This document shows positions 8,018-17,500 of a DNA stretch of 56,491 nt, in pieces. A program made the translations under genes and the position numbers. The stretch's first letter is position 1; each line of letters opens with the position of its first letter. The stretch is from a virus: IMG/VR virus record IMGVR_UViG_3300048834_000448, positions 1 through 56,491 of that record, one strand, 5' to 3'. Under the pieces are notes generated by a model that saw nothing but the letters and a program-made list of their open reading frames with translations, ran no database searches and was not told where the DNA came from.

Positions 8018-8137
8018 GCTGGATGCCCTCAATGTGCTAGATATAGCAACTTGTTTTCTGGGACTAGAAACCGCCCGTGCGGATAGTATACTGCCTAGGC
8101 CACAAATCCAACTGCCCTCTTGCCTTGCGGAGACGAA
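8018..8137. promoter_or_regulatory. Divergent intergenic control region, portal versus capsid operons
   Basis: 120 bp between oppositely directed operons, so at least two promoters are expected here. It contains TGCTAGATATAGCA at 8035-8048 (arms TGCTA/TAGCA), identical to a site at 35085 in the large control region. On the plus side, TATACT at 8087-8092 is a -10-like hexamer without a good -35. On the minus side the repeat itself contains TATATC. GCGGAGA at 8127-8133 is the likely ribosome-binding site of the gene at 8138. Confidence 0.5.
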
Positions 8138-9235
8138 ATGGCAAAGTTCAAGATTGTCAAAGCCAGAGTATCATTTATCTCGCTTTGTCAGAGAGGCGCA
8201 AATCGTCTTCCTGTCATGTACAAGTCCGAGGACGATCTGGTGTACTTCGATCCGATCGTCAAGGCCGACATGGAGCAGGGCGAACTACTCGCCGTGGTCT
8301 ACGCCCCGAACTCTGTGGACTCGCAGGACGAGTACGCCGACGCCGAGACGATCCGCGACATGGCCCACAACTTCTCGAAGAGCGGCCTCGGTATCGACAT
8401 CAAGCACAACAACACGGCCCTCCCCAAGGAGCAGGCCCATGTGGCTGAGTCGTTCATCATCCAGAAGGGTGATCCTCGATTCGCCGAAATGAAAGACTAC
8501 AGCGGGAACCCGGTCGATGTGACCGGCGGCTGGGGCGTGGTCATCAAGATTGACGACCCCGATCTCAGAAAGCAATACCGCGAAGGAAAATGGCTCGGGG
8601 TCAGCATGGGCGGCCTCGCTATCAGAGAGGCCGTCAAGAGCGGCCAAGAAGGAGACCTCGATATGACCGCAGAAGAACTCAAGAAGGCACTGGCCGAGTC
8701 GGCCACCGCCACTGCCACCGCCACTGCCACCGCTGTCACCGCAGGTCTCACCGACCTGCTCAAGACGGCCAAACTCATCCCCGACCCGGCTGCGCCCGCC
8801 GACAAGAAGCCCGAGAACGCGGCCCCCGTGTTCAAGGGCGACATGTCCGATCCGGTCGCTCGCCGCAAGCATCTCCGCGATCTCAAGGTGCACGCCCTGA
8901 CCAAGGACAACGACCCGTCTACCCCCGAGGGCTTCGAGGCCATCGAGAAGGGCATGGAGGAGATCGACGCCGAGTTCGCCGACCTGAAGCCCGTCAACTC
9001 GCCCCTCACCCCCGCCGAGAAGTCCGCCGGTTGCGAAGACACCGACACCCCCGATGTCCGCGCCCTCAAGACCAAACTCTTCAAGGCGCAGGGTCGCAGC
9101 AACCAGACGAACACCGGCGACGCCCCCGCCCCCACCGGCAACTTCATGGACTCCACCGACAAGGACGAGCAGGAAGCCATCGCCCTCATGTCCAAGATGG
9201 CTCAGGACGACTACGGCACCCCGGCCAAGGTCTGA
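8138..9235 (+). CDS. XkdF-like putative prohead protease / scaffold
   Basis: 365 residues from the ATG at 8138. Residues ~45-165, with VYAPNSVDSQDEYAD, GIDIKHNN, VTGGWGVVIKIDDPDL and GKWLGVSMGG, match the XkdF-type domain of phage proteins, a proposed serine protease acting during head maturation. The following ~200 residues are Ala/Thr/Pro/Lys rich, low complexity (including an ATATATATAT run) and acidic, like a scaffold region. It precedes the decoration and capsid genes, as expected for a protease-scaffold fusion. The catalytic residues cannot be assigned with certainty. Confidence 0.7.
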   Translation: MAKFKIVKARVSFISLCQRGANRLPVMYKSEDDLVYFDPIVKADMEQGELLAVVYAPNSVDSQDEYADAETIRDMAHNFSKSGLGIDIKHNNTALPKEQAHVAESFIIQKGDPRFAEMKDYSGNPVDVTGGWGVVIKIDDPDLRKQYREGKWLGVSMGGLAIREAVKSGQEGDLDMTAEELKKALAESATATATATATAVTAGLTDLLKTAKLIPDPAAPADKKPENAAPVFKGDMSDPVARRKHLRDLKVHALTKDNDPSTPEGFEAIEKGMEEIDAEFADLKPVNSPLTPAEKSAGCEDTDTPDVRALKTKLFKAQGRSNQTNTGDAPAPTGNFMDSTDKDEQEAIALMSKMAQDDYGTPAKV

Positions 9236-9272
9236 TCTTCTCCCTCACCGCACCTCCTTCTGAAAGAATCGC

Positions 9273-9977
9273 ATGGCTTTCCAAAACAACAACCTGTACG
9301 CGGCTGGGACGACCAACAGTGCTCAGGCCGCCGTCATCCCCACCAGCATCCAGCCCAAGACCTTCGGTGCCGGTACTGGCACCCTCGTCCCCCTTCAGCC
9401 CCTCGCCTTCAATTCCTCGACCGGCTTCTGGGTTCCTTGGGACCCTGCGGTTGTGTCTGAGGAAGCCGACCTCGGCACCACCGGCACCGTCTCGGGCGGC
9501 ACCTTCACCATCACCGTCAACGGTGAGACCACCGCAGCCATCGCATACAACGCCACCGCAGCGACCATCGCGGCTGCCCTGCTCGCGCTCGGCGGCATCG
9601 ACCCTGGCGATGTGGTTGTCACCGGCGATATGCCTTCGTCGAACATTGCTTTCGGCGGTCAGTTCGTCGGCCAGAATGTCACGACCTCGGTGAACACCGC
9701 TTCCATCTCCGGCGGCGGCGCAGTCACTCTCCTCGCGACCAACGGCGTCGCGACCAACGGCGTCAACCTTATCGCGGGCTTCCTCTGGCCCAACGAACTC
9801 GAACTCAACGCCTCCGGCGAACTCATCGAGTCCGTTCTCATGGGCGGTCGCATCCTCTTCGACTCGATCCCGATCGTGTCGGGGCTCTACACCTCCAACC
9901 AACTCGCCGCCGCCCTCAAGGGCACCAATGTCCGCAAACTCGGATTCAACATCGAGGGTCTCCCCGGCTTCAACTAA
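9273..9977 (+). CDS. Head decoration protein
   Basis: 234 residues directly upstream of the major capsid gene. The C-terminus (ELNASGELIESVLMGGRILFDSIPI) and an N-terminal region with PLAFNSSTGFWVPWDPA resemble gpD-like capsid-stabilising proteins. Between them lies an inserted beta-rich Gly/Thr/Ala domain (~70-165), with GTVSGGTFTITVNGETTAAI, like an immunoglobulin-type surface domain. It probably binds the expanded capsid and displays the inserted domain outside. Assignment is by position and pattern. Confidence 0.6.
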   Translation: MAFQNNNLYAAGTTNSAQAAVIPTSIQPKTFGAGTGTLVPLQPLAFNSSTGFWVPWDPAVVSEEADLGTTGTVSGGTFTITVNGETTAAIAYNATAATIAAALLALGGIDPGDVVVTGDMPSSNIAFGGQFVGQNVTTSVNTASISGGGAVTLLATNGVATNGVNLIAGFLWPNELELNASGELIESVLMGGRILFDSIPIVSGLYTSNQLAAALKGTNVRKLGFNIEGLPGFN

Positions 9978-10026
9978 AGCCTGAAGTACCTCGTCTTCTC
10001 AAGCATTCCTTCACGGAGATTCCCTC

Positions 10027-11109
10027 ATGCCCCCGACCCCTACCGACTTCCTCAAGGTGCGCGCCATGACCGGCGCGGTCAACAAGGTTGACGCACCGAA
10101 CCAGTTCCTTCGGCGTCTGCTCTACTCCAACACCCAAGCCCTGAGTACCGAAGACATCGAGATCGCGTACTTCGAGGCTGGCCGCAAGACGGCTCCGTTC
10201 GTCTCTCGCGGTTCCGAGGCCCGTCTGCTCGAAGGCGTCGGCAGCCGTCTCGCCACCGTCGCGGCCCCGAACATGCGAGTCAAGATGGCCTTCACCGGCG
10301 ATCCGCTCCTGTTCACCCGCTACCCCGACACCAACATCTATGTGGATCAGAGCAGCGCGGCTGGTCAACTCTCCGCCGTTGGCCGGGCGATCAACCGAGA
10401 CCTCGCCTACATGGAGTCTCAGATCGTCAACACTGAGGAGTGGATGTGCTCGCAGGCCCTTCAGCAGGACATCATCTATCAGGTCGCCGACAACGACAAC
10501 TTCCGCATCACCTACCCCCGCAGCAGCGCGAACAACATCACGCTGCTCTCCGGTGAGGCGTGGGACAACGCTGACCCCACCCTGCCCCGCCCGCTGGCCA
10601 ACATCCACACCGTCAAGCGCATCATGTCCAACGCCGAGGGCTTGCAGATCACCGACGCGATCTGCGGCATCAACGCGGCCAACGCCATTCTCGAACTCGC
10701 GGAGTCCGGCAACCTCCCCGCGTTCAAGACCGACTCGGGCGTGTCCGCAGGCACCCTGACCTTCACCTCGCAGTTCGATCGCGACGGCGTGGTGTTCCTC
10801 GGCACGATGGGCGGCGTCCGCTTCTGGGAGTACAGCCGCACTGTCTCCCATAACGGCGTCACCACCTCGATGATCCGCGACGACTACATCGAGTTCGTCT
10901 CTACCTCCGCCGCTTCCGAGCGTGTCATGTACTACGGCGCGATCCCCGACATCGAGGCCATCGAAGGCCGCAAGGTCGTCGGTCGCCGCTTCGCCAAGTC
11001 TTGGGTCGAGAAAGACCCCGCCGCTCGCATCTTCCTCGTCCACACCCGCCCGCTCCCCGTCAACCGTCGCCCCGACGCTACCGTGTCCATGAAGGTCACG
11101 AATGTCTGA
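10027..11109 (+). CDS. Major capsid protein (capsid E family)
   Basis: 360 residues, a normal length for the lambda gpE-like family with HK97 fold. Recognisable features are the central GVRFWEYSRTV segment followed by YYGAIPDIEAIEG and a C-terminal HTRPLPVNRRPDA, which matches the conserved 'PLPVPxRPDA' ending of capsid E proteins. It follows the decoration gene and is closed by a strong terminator, as expected for the most abundant transcript. Confidence 0.9.
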   Translation: MPPTPTDFLKVRAMTGAVNKVDAPNQFLRRLLYSNTQALSTEDIEIAYFEAGRKTAPFVSRGSEARLLEGVGSRLATVAAPNMRVKMAFTGDPLLFTRYPDTNIYVDQSSAAGQLSAVGRAINRDLAYMESQIVNTEEWMCSQALQQDIIYQVADNDNFRITYPRSSANNITLLSGEAWDNADPTLPRPLANIHTVKRIMSNAEGLQITDAICGINAANAILELAESGNLPAFKTDSGVSAGTLTFTSQFDRDGVVFLGTMGGVRFWEYSRTVSHNGVTTSMIRDDYIEFVSTSAASERVMYYGAIPDIEAIEGRKVVGRRFAKSWVEKDPAARIFLVHTRPLPVNRRPDATVSMKVTNV

Positions 11110-11131
11110 TCGTCTGTTGCTCTCGTCGGGT

Positions 11132-11162
11132 CGCCCGGTCAGAAGTGACCGGGCGGCCTTTT
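11132..11162 (+). terminator. Strong rho-independent terminator after major capsid gene
   Basis: A perfect 10-bp stem, CGCCCGGTCA (11132-11141) and TGACCGGGCG (11146-11155), with loop GAAG, is followed by GCCTTTTCC. It starts 23 nt after the capsid stop and probably separates high capsid expression from the connector genes. Confidence 0.9.
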
Positions 11163-11192
11163 CCTGAACCTTTCAATGCACGGAGCAAAAGC

Positions 11193-11717
11193 ATGTCCAA
11201 GATCCAGTATGAAGTCTCTCCCGGCCACTCGCTGCTTATCGGAAATAAGCAGGAGACCATCGCCGCACGCGGTTCTGATCGTCTTCTCGTCGGTCCAGCC
11301 CTCATTCCCGAGGGCATCCTGAGCGAGAAGGACATCAAGAACAAACTCGCCTCAGGTGCTATCCGCCCGAAGGGCATGGAGGCGTATGACCCTCGCCGCG
11401 CTGAACTCCTCGTCGGCCACACCACCGACCTCAGCAAGGGCGAGGCCCCGCTGCGAGTCACCGAGCAGAAGGGTACCGACGCCCCCAAGACCACGACCCT
11501 CCCCAAGGTCAACTCGAAGCCGTCGAACTGGATTCTTGATCCTGAGAAGATCAAGGACAAGACCCTCGACGAACTGCTCGTGATGATCTCGGATCGCACC
11601 GACTCGGACGAAGAGATCGAGGCGACCCGTGGGTTCACTCAGGAGGAAGCCGTCCAGTGGCTCTCTCAGGACTTCTCTCGTACCTCCCCGGCCCTTCGCC
11701 TCGCTCGCAAGGACTGA
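11193..11717 (+). CDS. Hypothetical virion-module protein
   Basis: 174 residues from the ATG at 11193, with CGGAG upstream. It is rich in Lys, Asp, Glu and Ser. The N-terminus (SPGHSLLIGN, LLVGPALIPEGILSEKD) looks like a small beta domain, and the C-terminus ends in helices with TRGFTQEEAVQWL. No family is recognised. It lies between capsid and head-tail adaptor genes, where connector or assembly proteins are expected. Confidence 0.6.
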   Translation: MSKIQYEVSPGHSLLIGNKQETIAARGSDRLLVGPALIPEGILSEKDIKNKLASGAIRPKGMEAYDPRRAELLVGHTTDLSKGEAPLRVTEQKGTDAPKTTTLPKVNSKPSNWILDPEKIKDKTLDELLVMISDRTDSDEEIEATRGFTQEEAVQWLSQDFSRTSPALRLARKD

Positions 11718-11723
11718 TCGCTC

Positions 11724-12248
11724 ATGGCCACCGCCCCGCTCTTCAACACGCTCGAAGTTCTGAAGGCAGGCTTGCGTCTGTCCGGTGCAACACAACCGGA
11801 CTTTGACGCGATACTCGACCGCACCTTGCTAGAGGTGCGCGTCGGTTTCTACGACAAGTTGGGTGAGTCATTGATCTCATCCATCCTCACTACAACGCTC
11901 GTTGCTTCGCCCACCACCCCGGCGCAGATCGCTCGAACCAAGGCTTCGATCGTCGAGGTGCTCTGGGCGAAGTATTTCCTGCTGCTCGAACTCCCCACCA
12001 TGTTCATGGACTCTTCGGGGCAGGCCGAGCAGGTCTGGAACCAAGAGGGCCTCATCAGGGAGAGCACCACCAGCAAGACCAACAAGTTGCGGGAAGACCT
12101 CTCTGCCCGCATCGACATGATGCTCGACGAACTCTCTGGCATCGCAACTACAGGAGGCGTTCGTGCAACCACAATCGAGCCCGGCCCACCTGATCCTCTC
12201 CGTCCCCGGGAATCAATTTCTCTCTTTAGAACTCACAACCTCACATGA
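11724..12248 (+). CDS. Probable head-tail adaptor (connector) protein
   Basis: 174 residues, mostly alpha-helical (residues ~5-135), followed by a Pro-rich tail. Size, helical content and location between capsid and tail tube fit gp6/gp15-type adaptors that bind the portal ring. The stop overlaps the next start by 4 nt. No diagnostic motif was seen, so the role is by gene order. Confidence 0.45.
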   Translation: MATAPLFNTLEVLKAGLRLSGATQPDFDAILDRTLLEVRVGFYDKLGESLISSILTTTLVASPTTPAQIARTKASIVEVLWAKYFLLLELPTMFMDSSGQAEQVWNQEGLIRESTTSKTNKLREDLSARIDMMLDELSGIATTGGVRATTIEPGPPDPLRPRESISLFRTHNLT

Positions 12249-12691
12249 GTCAAAGACTTCGTATTCAAGCCGCCGTCGTAGAGACTCTCAGAGCCACTAC
12301 TTTCCCCGTCGTCGTGTACGCGAGCGACGGGACGCCTTCAACCACCGTGGTGGAGGACACGACGGAAACCTTGGTCGAGACCCCTATTCTTCCGATCCTG
12401 TGCAATGAAGTGTCCAGCATCTTCGAGGAAGACCTGCTCTACAAGCGGGGCGTGAAAGACAAGAAGAACAGTTGGACCTTCGAGGTCCGCCTTCGCTTCA
12501 ACCGGGAAGTGCTGCTGGAAGACTTCGAGGAGGCGTGGATTGCTCGCCCCTACACCCTGCCTGCCGAAGGCGACCTGCCTCCCGTGACCCTCAGACTTCA
12601 GACCGCAGAAATCGAGCACCCCGTCCAGCAGGGCGGGACAAACGGCACCATCGCAAAATACACCTTCGAGGCCGAGCAAGGCCGAGGATAA
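12245..12691 (+). CDS. Probable tail completion / neck protein
   Basis: 148 residues starting MSQRLRIQAAVVETL. The N-terminal helix is followed by alternating strands containing WTFEVRLRFNREVLLEDFEEAW. Length and position just before the tail tube gene suit a tail-terminator-like protein that caps the tube. It is translationally coupled to the adaptor gene. Role inferred from order. Confidence 0.45.
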   Translation: MSQRLRIQAAVVETLRATTFPVVVYASDGTPSTTVVEDTTETLVETPILPILCNEVSSIFEEDLLYKRGVKDKKNSWTFEVRLRFNREVLLEDFEEAWIARPYTLPAEGDLPPVTLRLQTAEIEHPVQQGGTNGTIAKYTFEAEQGRG

Positions 12692-12709
12692 CTTTCAGGA
12701 GACTCATCC

Positions 12710-13534
12710 ATGCCCGGCAGAAACCAAACTGGCGTTCCCAACACCGAAGACTACACCCTTGGCAGAGGCATCGTGCTCTTTGCCCCTCTGGTCAGCAACA
12801 TCCCCGGCGCGTACCGAGACCTCGGCAACGCTCCCGAGTTCAACATCTCGATCGAGACCGAGACGGTCGAGCACCAGTCCTCACGACAGGGCCTCCGAGT
12901 CGTGGACAAGGAAGTGGTGATCTCGCAGAAACTCAGCCTCAGTCTGACGCTCGACGAGTTGAACCACGAGAACCTCGCCCTCGTGTTCTCCGGCGAATCG
13001 ACCACCTTCACGAACCCGGCCATCGCAGGCTTCGCCGAGCACGAGATGATCGCGGCTGTCGAACTCGGTCGCCACTACGACATCAAGAACGCCGCAGGTG
13101 CTCGCGCGTACGATGTGCTCACCGCCGATCTCCTCGTCGAGAACGCCGACACCCCTGGCGTGCTCGTGGAGAACACCGACTACACCCTCGATTCGGCCAC
13201 CGGCACGCTCTTCTTCCTGTCGAGCGCGACAGGCATCTCAGCGGGCGAGGCCGTGGATGTCACCCTCACCGCCCGCCCCGCCGCAGGCACCGTCGATGAG
13301 GTTCGCGGCCTCTCCACCTCTGCGGTGGTCGGTGCCCTCAAGTTCATCTCGATCAACCCCGCCAACGCGGATAAGAAGGTCGAGTACCAGTTCCACCAGG
13401 TCTCTCTCAAGCCCACCGGCGACTTCTCGCTCATCAGCGACGAGTTCACCACCATGACCCTCGAAGGTGCCGCCGAGCGCAACCTGATCGCCAGCCCGCT
13501 CTCGCCGACCCTGACCGTCCGCACGGTCGTCTAA
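12710..13534 (+). CDS. Major tail tube protein
   Basis: 274 residues. Features include FNISIETETVEHQSSRQGLRVVDKEVV followed by LSLTLDELNHENLALVFSG, a pattern common in siphovirus tail tube proteins. Near the C-terminus is a strand-rich segment with QFHQVSLKPTGDFSLISDEF. A middle segment of ~60 residues with VLVENADTPGVLVENTDYTLD looks like a beta insertion. The gene precedes the frameshifted chaperones and tape measure, the usual place, and is followed by a terminator. Confidence 0.8.
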   Translation: MPGRNQTGVPNTEDYTLGRGIVLFAPLVSNIPGAYRDLGNAPEFNISIETETVEHQSSRQGLRVVDKEVVISQKLSLSLTLDELNHENLALVFSGESTTFTNPAIAGFAEHEMIAAVELGRHYDIKNAAGARAYDVLTADLLVENADTPGVLVENTDYTLDSATGTLFFLSSATGISAGEAVDVTLTARPAAGTVDEVRGLSTSAVVGALKFISINPANADKKVEYQFHQVSLKPTGDFSLISDEFTTMTLEGAAERNLIASPLSPTLTVRTVV

Positions 13535-13548
13535 CACCCCTACAATTT

Positions 13549-13577
13549 CCGGTCCCTTTATTGGGATCGGATTTTTT
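13549..13577 (+). terminator. Rho-independent terminator after tail tube gene
   Basis: The stem CCGGTCCC (13549-13556) pairs with GGGATCGG (13563-13570) through one G-U pair, with a 6-nt loop, followed by ATTTTTTC. It lies 15 nt after the tail tube stop and would reduce transcription into the chaperone and tape measure genes, matching the stoichiometry. Confidence 0.85.
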
Positions 13578-13596
13578 CACCCAAAGGAGCAGACAG

Positions 13597-14268
13597 ATGA
13601 GCAGTTGGAAAGACAAGTTGAACTTCGGCGAGCCCACGAGCATCGAGCACGAGATCGCTCCCGGCAAGAGCGTCAAGTTCTTCCCCGTGAGCGTGAAGAC
13701 GCTCTTCAAGATGCAGGCGTTCATCAAGCCGCTGAGCAAGGCTCTTGTGGCTCTCACATCCGACAACAGCCGTGACGCTGGCCGGATGATGAGGGATATC
13801 GGCCAGCCGTTTCTCCTGCCCAACGGCAGGCCCTTCGAGCAGACAATGCCCGACGGCAGCAAGTCCGTGCTCCGCGACACCGAGACCATCATCGAGGCGA
13901 TCACTCCCGAACTCGCCGCCCTGCGGGACGGCCAGAAGTCCAAGGCCGTCGAGGAACTCGTCGAGGCCCTGATGCTCGACAGCAACCTCAAATCGCTCGC
14001 GGAGATCGTCACCGACTCCATGCGGTTCGACAAGGGCACCGCCCCGCCGCCCGATGAGATACTGGACCAATTGCCCTTCCCGGTGTTCTGCGAGTGCGTG
14101 GTCGGTGTCATCAAGGCCAACAAGGGAGTGTTCGAGCCCCTGGGAAAACTGATGGCCCCGACGCTCGAAAGAATTCAGGCAAGCGTCGGCCAGCGGGTAG
14201 GCGACCGGGCCGAGGGTCCGAGCCTGAAGATCAATCAGGATGGCGAGACCTCTCCGACACCCTCGTAA
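13597..14268 (+). CDS. Tail assembly chaperone (gpG-like)
   Basis: 223 residues from the ATG at 13597, which has AAAGGAG upstream; the reading frame is open further 5' but passes through the terminator. The protein is mainly helical and acidic in the second half. Location directly before the tape measure gene and a -1 slippery site at 14142 identify it as the upstream partner of the frameshifted chaperone pair (lambda G/GT type), which coats the tape measure during tail assembly. Confidence 0.8.
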   Translation: MSSWKDKLNFGEPTSIEHEIAPGKSVKFFPVSVKTLFKMQAFIKPLSKALVALTSDNSRDAGRMMRDIGQPFLLPNGRPFEQTMPDGSKSVLRDTETIIEAITPELAALRDGQKSKAVEELVEALMLDSNLKSLAEIVTDSMRFDKGTAPPPDEILDQLPFPVFCECVVGVIKANKGVFEPLGKLMAPTLERIQASVGQRVGDRAEGPSLKINQDGETSPTPS

Positions 14269-14516
14269 TGCTGGCCGAAAGAGGCCATGCTATGGAATGG
14301 CTTCTTGACCTCGATGTGAAGTCCTTTTGGGCTCTCTCCAAATCTTCTGAAAGGGTCAATGCGGCTAACACGATTCAGCAAACCTTGGGCCTTCGAGTCG
14401 CTTCGCAGGGAACGGCCAAGGTGCTGAAAGACTGGCTCAAGCCATTCAGAGAAAAGGTGGAAGTCGCAGGTGACTCTGCAAGAGACTTCCTCAGCAAGTT
14501 CGGAGAGGGATTCTAA
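13597..14516 (+). CDS. Tail assembly chaperone fusion by -1 frameshift (gpGT-like)
   Basis: A -1 slip at GGGAAAA (14142-14148) moves ribosomes from the G frame to the downstream frame, which is open to TAA at 14514-14516. The product would have 184 G-residues plus 122 T-residues (306 aa). The T part has a basic linker (KNSGKRRPAGRRPGRG) and then a helical domain with MEWLLDLDVKSFWALSKSSERVNAANTI. The T frame has no good start of its own near the overlap. The fusion is expected to recruit tail tube protein to the tape measure. Confidence 0.85.
14142..14148 (+). other. -1 programmed ribosomal frameshift site
   Basis: GGGAAAA is read as ..G GGA AAA in the zero frame, the canonical X XXY YYZ phase. 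Slipping back one base continues in exactly the frame that stays open to 14516. Lambda uses the close relative GGGAAAG at the same position between genes G and T. Confidence 0.85.
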
Positions 14517-17500
14517 TGACTATCGACCGTGGCGGCCTTGATTACCCGATCATCGTCAGAGACAAATTCGCCAAGCCGCTCGATCGCTTCATCGCGAAGA
14601 TCGACAAGGCGAGAGCGTCCTACGACAGGTTCAAGGCTTCCACGGTCGATGTTGCTTCTTCGGCTGGCGTCGAGAAACTCAACACCGCTGCCGAGAAAAC
14701 CGACAAGTCGATGTCGAAGTTGTCTCGGTCCTCGACGCAACTCTCGCAGAGCACCAAGCAACTCACCCGTCAGGAAGAGAATAGACGCCGGGGCATCGAA
14801 CGACTGAACAAGGAGGCCCGCACCCGCGAGGTCTCCGAGCAGCGGGCACTCGTCTCCGCTCGTCGCCAGTTCCAGTTCCAGCGTCAGACCGCCTCCGCTC
14901 TCCGCGCCCGCGTGGCCGCCGAGGAGCAGGTCACTCGCGTCATCGACCGCAAGGCCCAGCGTGAGCAGGTCTACCGCGTCCTTCAGGAACGCGGGCTCGC
15001 GACCGACAAGAAGATCCGGCAGGAACTCGGCCTGCTCACCACGGCGGAGAAGCGGCTGCAAGCCGCCCAGCGTCAGCGTCGGTCGGTCGTCGATTCGCTC
15101 CGCAAGGCGCAGGCCGAGGCGAGCAACCAGAGAATCCGCCAGATCCGCGCCGAGACTCAGGCCCTCAACATCCTCAACCGAGCGAAGATCACCGAGGCGA
15201 GGAACGACATCCTCCGCGCCCGTGGTCGCGAAGACCTGATCCCTGGTGCTCGCCGAGCGTCCGCCGTCGAGACGCCTCAGAAGACCATCACGCTCTTCGA
15301 TCGGCTGAAGGCCCGACTGTCCGACACCGACAACCAAGCCAACCGCGTGGCGTTCACCTTCCGCCGCCTCTTCGGCATCCTCGCGGCCTTCACGATCGCC
15401 CGTCAGGCCGTCGCCGCGTTCGCAGGGTCCGTCCGCTCCCTCGTGGACGCGAGTGCTCAGATCGAGACCACGGCCCTGGGCATCGCCTCGGTGCTCGTGT
15501 CGGTCGCTGACATCCGGGACGCCAGCGGCGCGGCGGTGGATGCCGTCAAGGGCCTCGCGATCGCTCAGGGCGAGGCTCGGCGTCAGACCCAGTTGCTCCG
15601 CAAGGACGCCCTTGCCACGACCGCTACCTTCGAGGAACTCGTCGAGGCGTTTCAGGTCGGCCTTGCCCCCGGCCTGCGGTCGGGCCTCGATGTGGATCAG
15701 ATCCGCGTCTTCACCCGCCAGATCTCCTTGGCCGCCGCTGCCATCGGTCTCGAACAGCGTCAGTTGGCCGAAGAAATCCGCTCGATCCTCGGCGGCACGA
15801 TCAGCACCCGCAACACCCGCATCGCCACGGCCCTCGGCATCACGAACGACGAGATCCGTCAGGCCCGCCAGACCGGCACACTCTTTGAGTTCTTGCAGGA
15901 ACGCTTCAAGGGCTTCGATGCCGCAGGTGCTCAGGCAGCCGACACCTTCCGAGGTCTTGTCGGTCGCGTGCGAGACGGCTTCCGCCTGCTGCTCGCGGAA
16001 GGCGGCGTTGACTTCTTCGAGGAGATCAAGAACACTCTCAGAGACTCTCTGAATGCCGTTCAGTCTCTCAATGCCTCTACAGGCGAACTGCAACTCAACC
16101 CCGTCTTCGTCGAGGCTGTGCGTCTGGTCACGAACGGCCTGAAGAACGCCGTTTCCGAGTTCCGCGAGTTCACTTCTTCCATTGGAAGTTCCGAGTTGGT
16201 GGCATTCGCCAAAGAAGTGGGAGGGGCTTTCTCTCTCACCGCCTCACTCATCAGCACAATCGTGCAAGGAGTCGTGCAGGGCCTTCGCGTAGCGGGCAGA
16301 TTGGTCTCAGGTATTCGTCGGGCGGTCAGAATTGTTTCTGATCTGTTCCAGTTCGACACCGGCAATTTCGAGTTCATCCTGAAGACCCTGATCTCCATCG
16401 CCACTGTGGCCACGGCCATCAACGCTGTCTTCTTCATTGCGGCCCTCCCGCTGAAGGCCATCGTGCTCGCGGTCTCTACGATCCAGGGCGTGCTCTCCGC
16501 CATCATTCCGCTGGTATCTCTGCTGGCCAGAGGCGTGGCCCTTGTCGGCGTGGCCGCCGCCGCGAACCCGATCATCCTGATCCTCACCGTGGTCTTGGGT
16601 CTCGTGGCTTTCCTTGCTTACCAGTTCGGCCTCCTCGACGGAGTGCTCCGTACTGTCGGCAAGACTATCAACAATGTCTTCTCTTCTGCTGAGAAGAAAG
16701 TCACTACCCTCATCGGCAAAGTGACCAAGGAGACGGAAGTTGGCCTTGAGGGCATCATCCTCAACACGAGTCAGGCCCTCGACAAGATCGGCGACAAGGT
16801 TGCCGAACTCTTCAACGACATCCGCAATCTCTCCGAGCAGACGAGCATTGAGTTCGTCTTCGACGCCCAGTTCAACTTCGACTCCCCGTTCATCCGCATC
16901 GCCAACGACCTCCGCAAGGCCAGAAAACTTGAATCCGACCTGCGAAGAGAGGCCGATCAGGAGGCTCAGTCTTCTTTTGAGTCTTTCGTTGATTTGCAAA
17001 CGAGAGCAAACCGGATCTCCCGAGAACTTGCCACCGCAGGTTTCGGCAAGCCTGACTTGGAGACCGCTCAGGCGTTGCTCGAACTTGAGAAGGGTCGTCT
17101 CAAGCAGTTCAAGGATATCGAGACCGTAATTGACAGCCTGCGGGCCAAACTCACGGAGACCTCCGACCTCTCTGTGCTCGGGAAATTCCCTACGGGGCAA
17201 GAGATCTTGGATCTCAGAAAGAGGGACGAACTCCAAAAGGATCAGACCAGAAGCCTGATTGCACAGTTGGAGGTCAAGAAGGATCTTCTGAAAGCAGACG
17301 CGGACAGGGCAAGAATCAACGAACTCTTGCTCTCGGAATTCATCCGTGCCGAAGGCGGTGCCAGGGCCGCCAGAGATCAGGACAAGAAGGCGGTGGAGGC
17401 TCGCCTCTCCCTTGAGGGCGCGTTGCTGGCCAACGCTATCGCTCGCTCCCGCGTCGAACTTCAGACGGCCAACAATACCCTCCGGGAGGAACTGGCCCGT

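Noticed and set aside
14513-16093. 526-residue open frame opposite the tape measure gene
   Set aside because: Antisense shadow of a well-supported tape measure coding region; no start signals.
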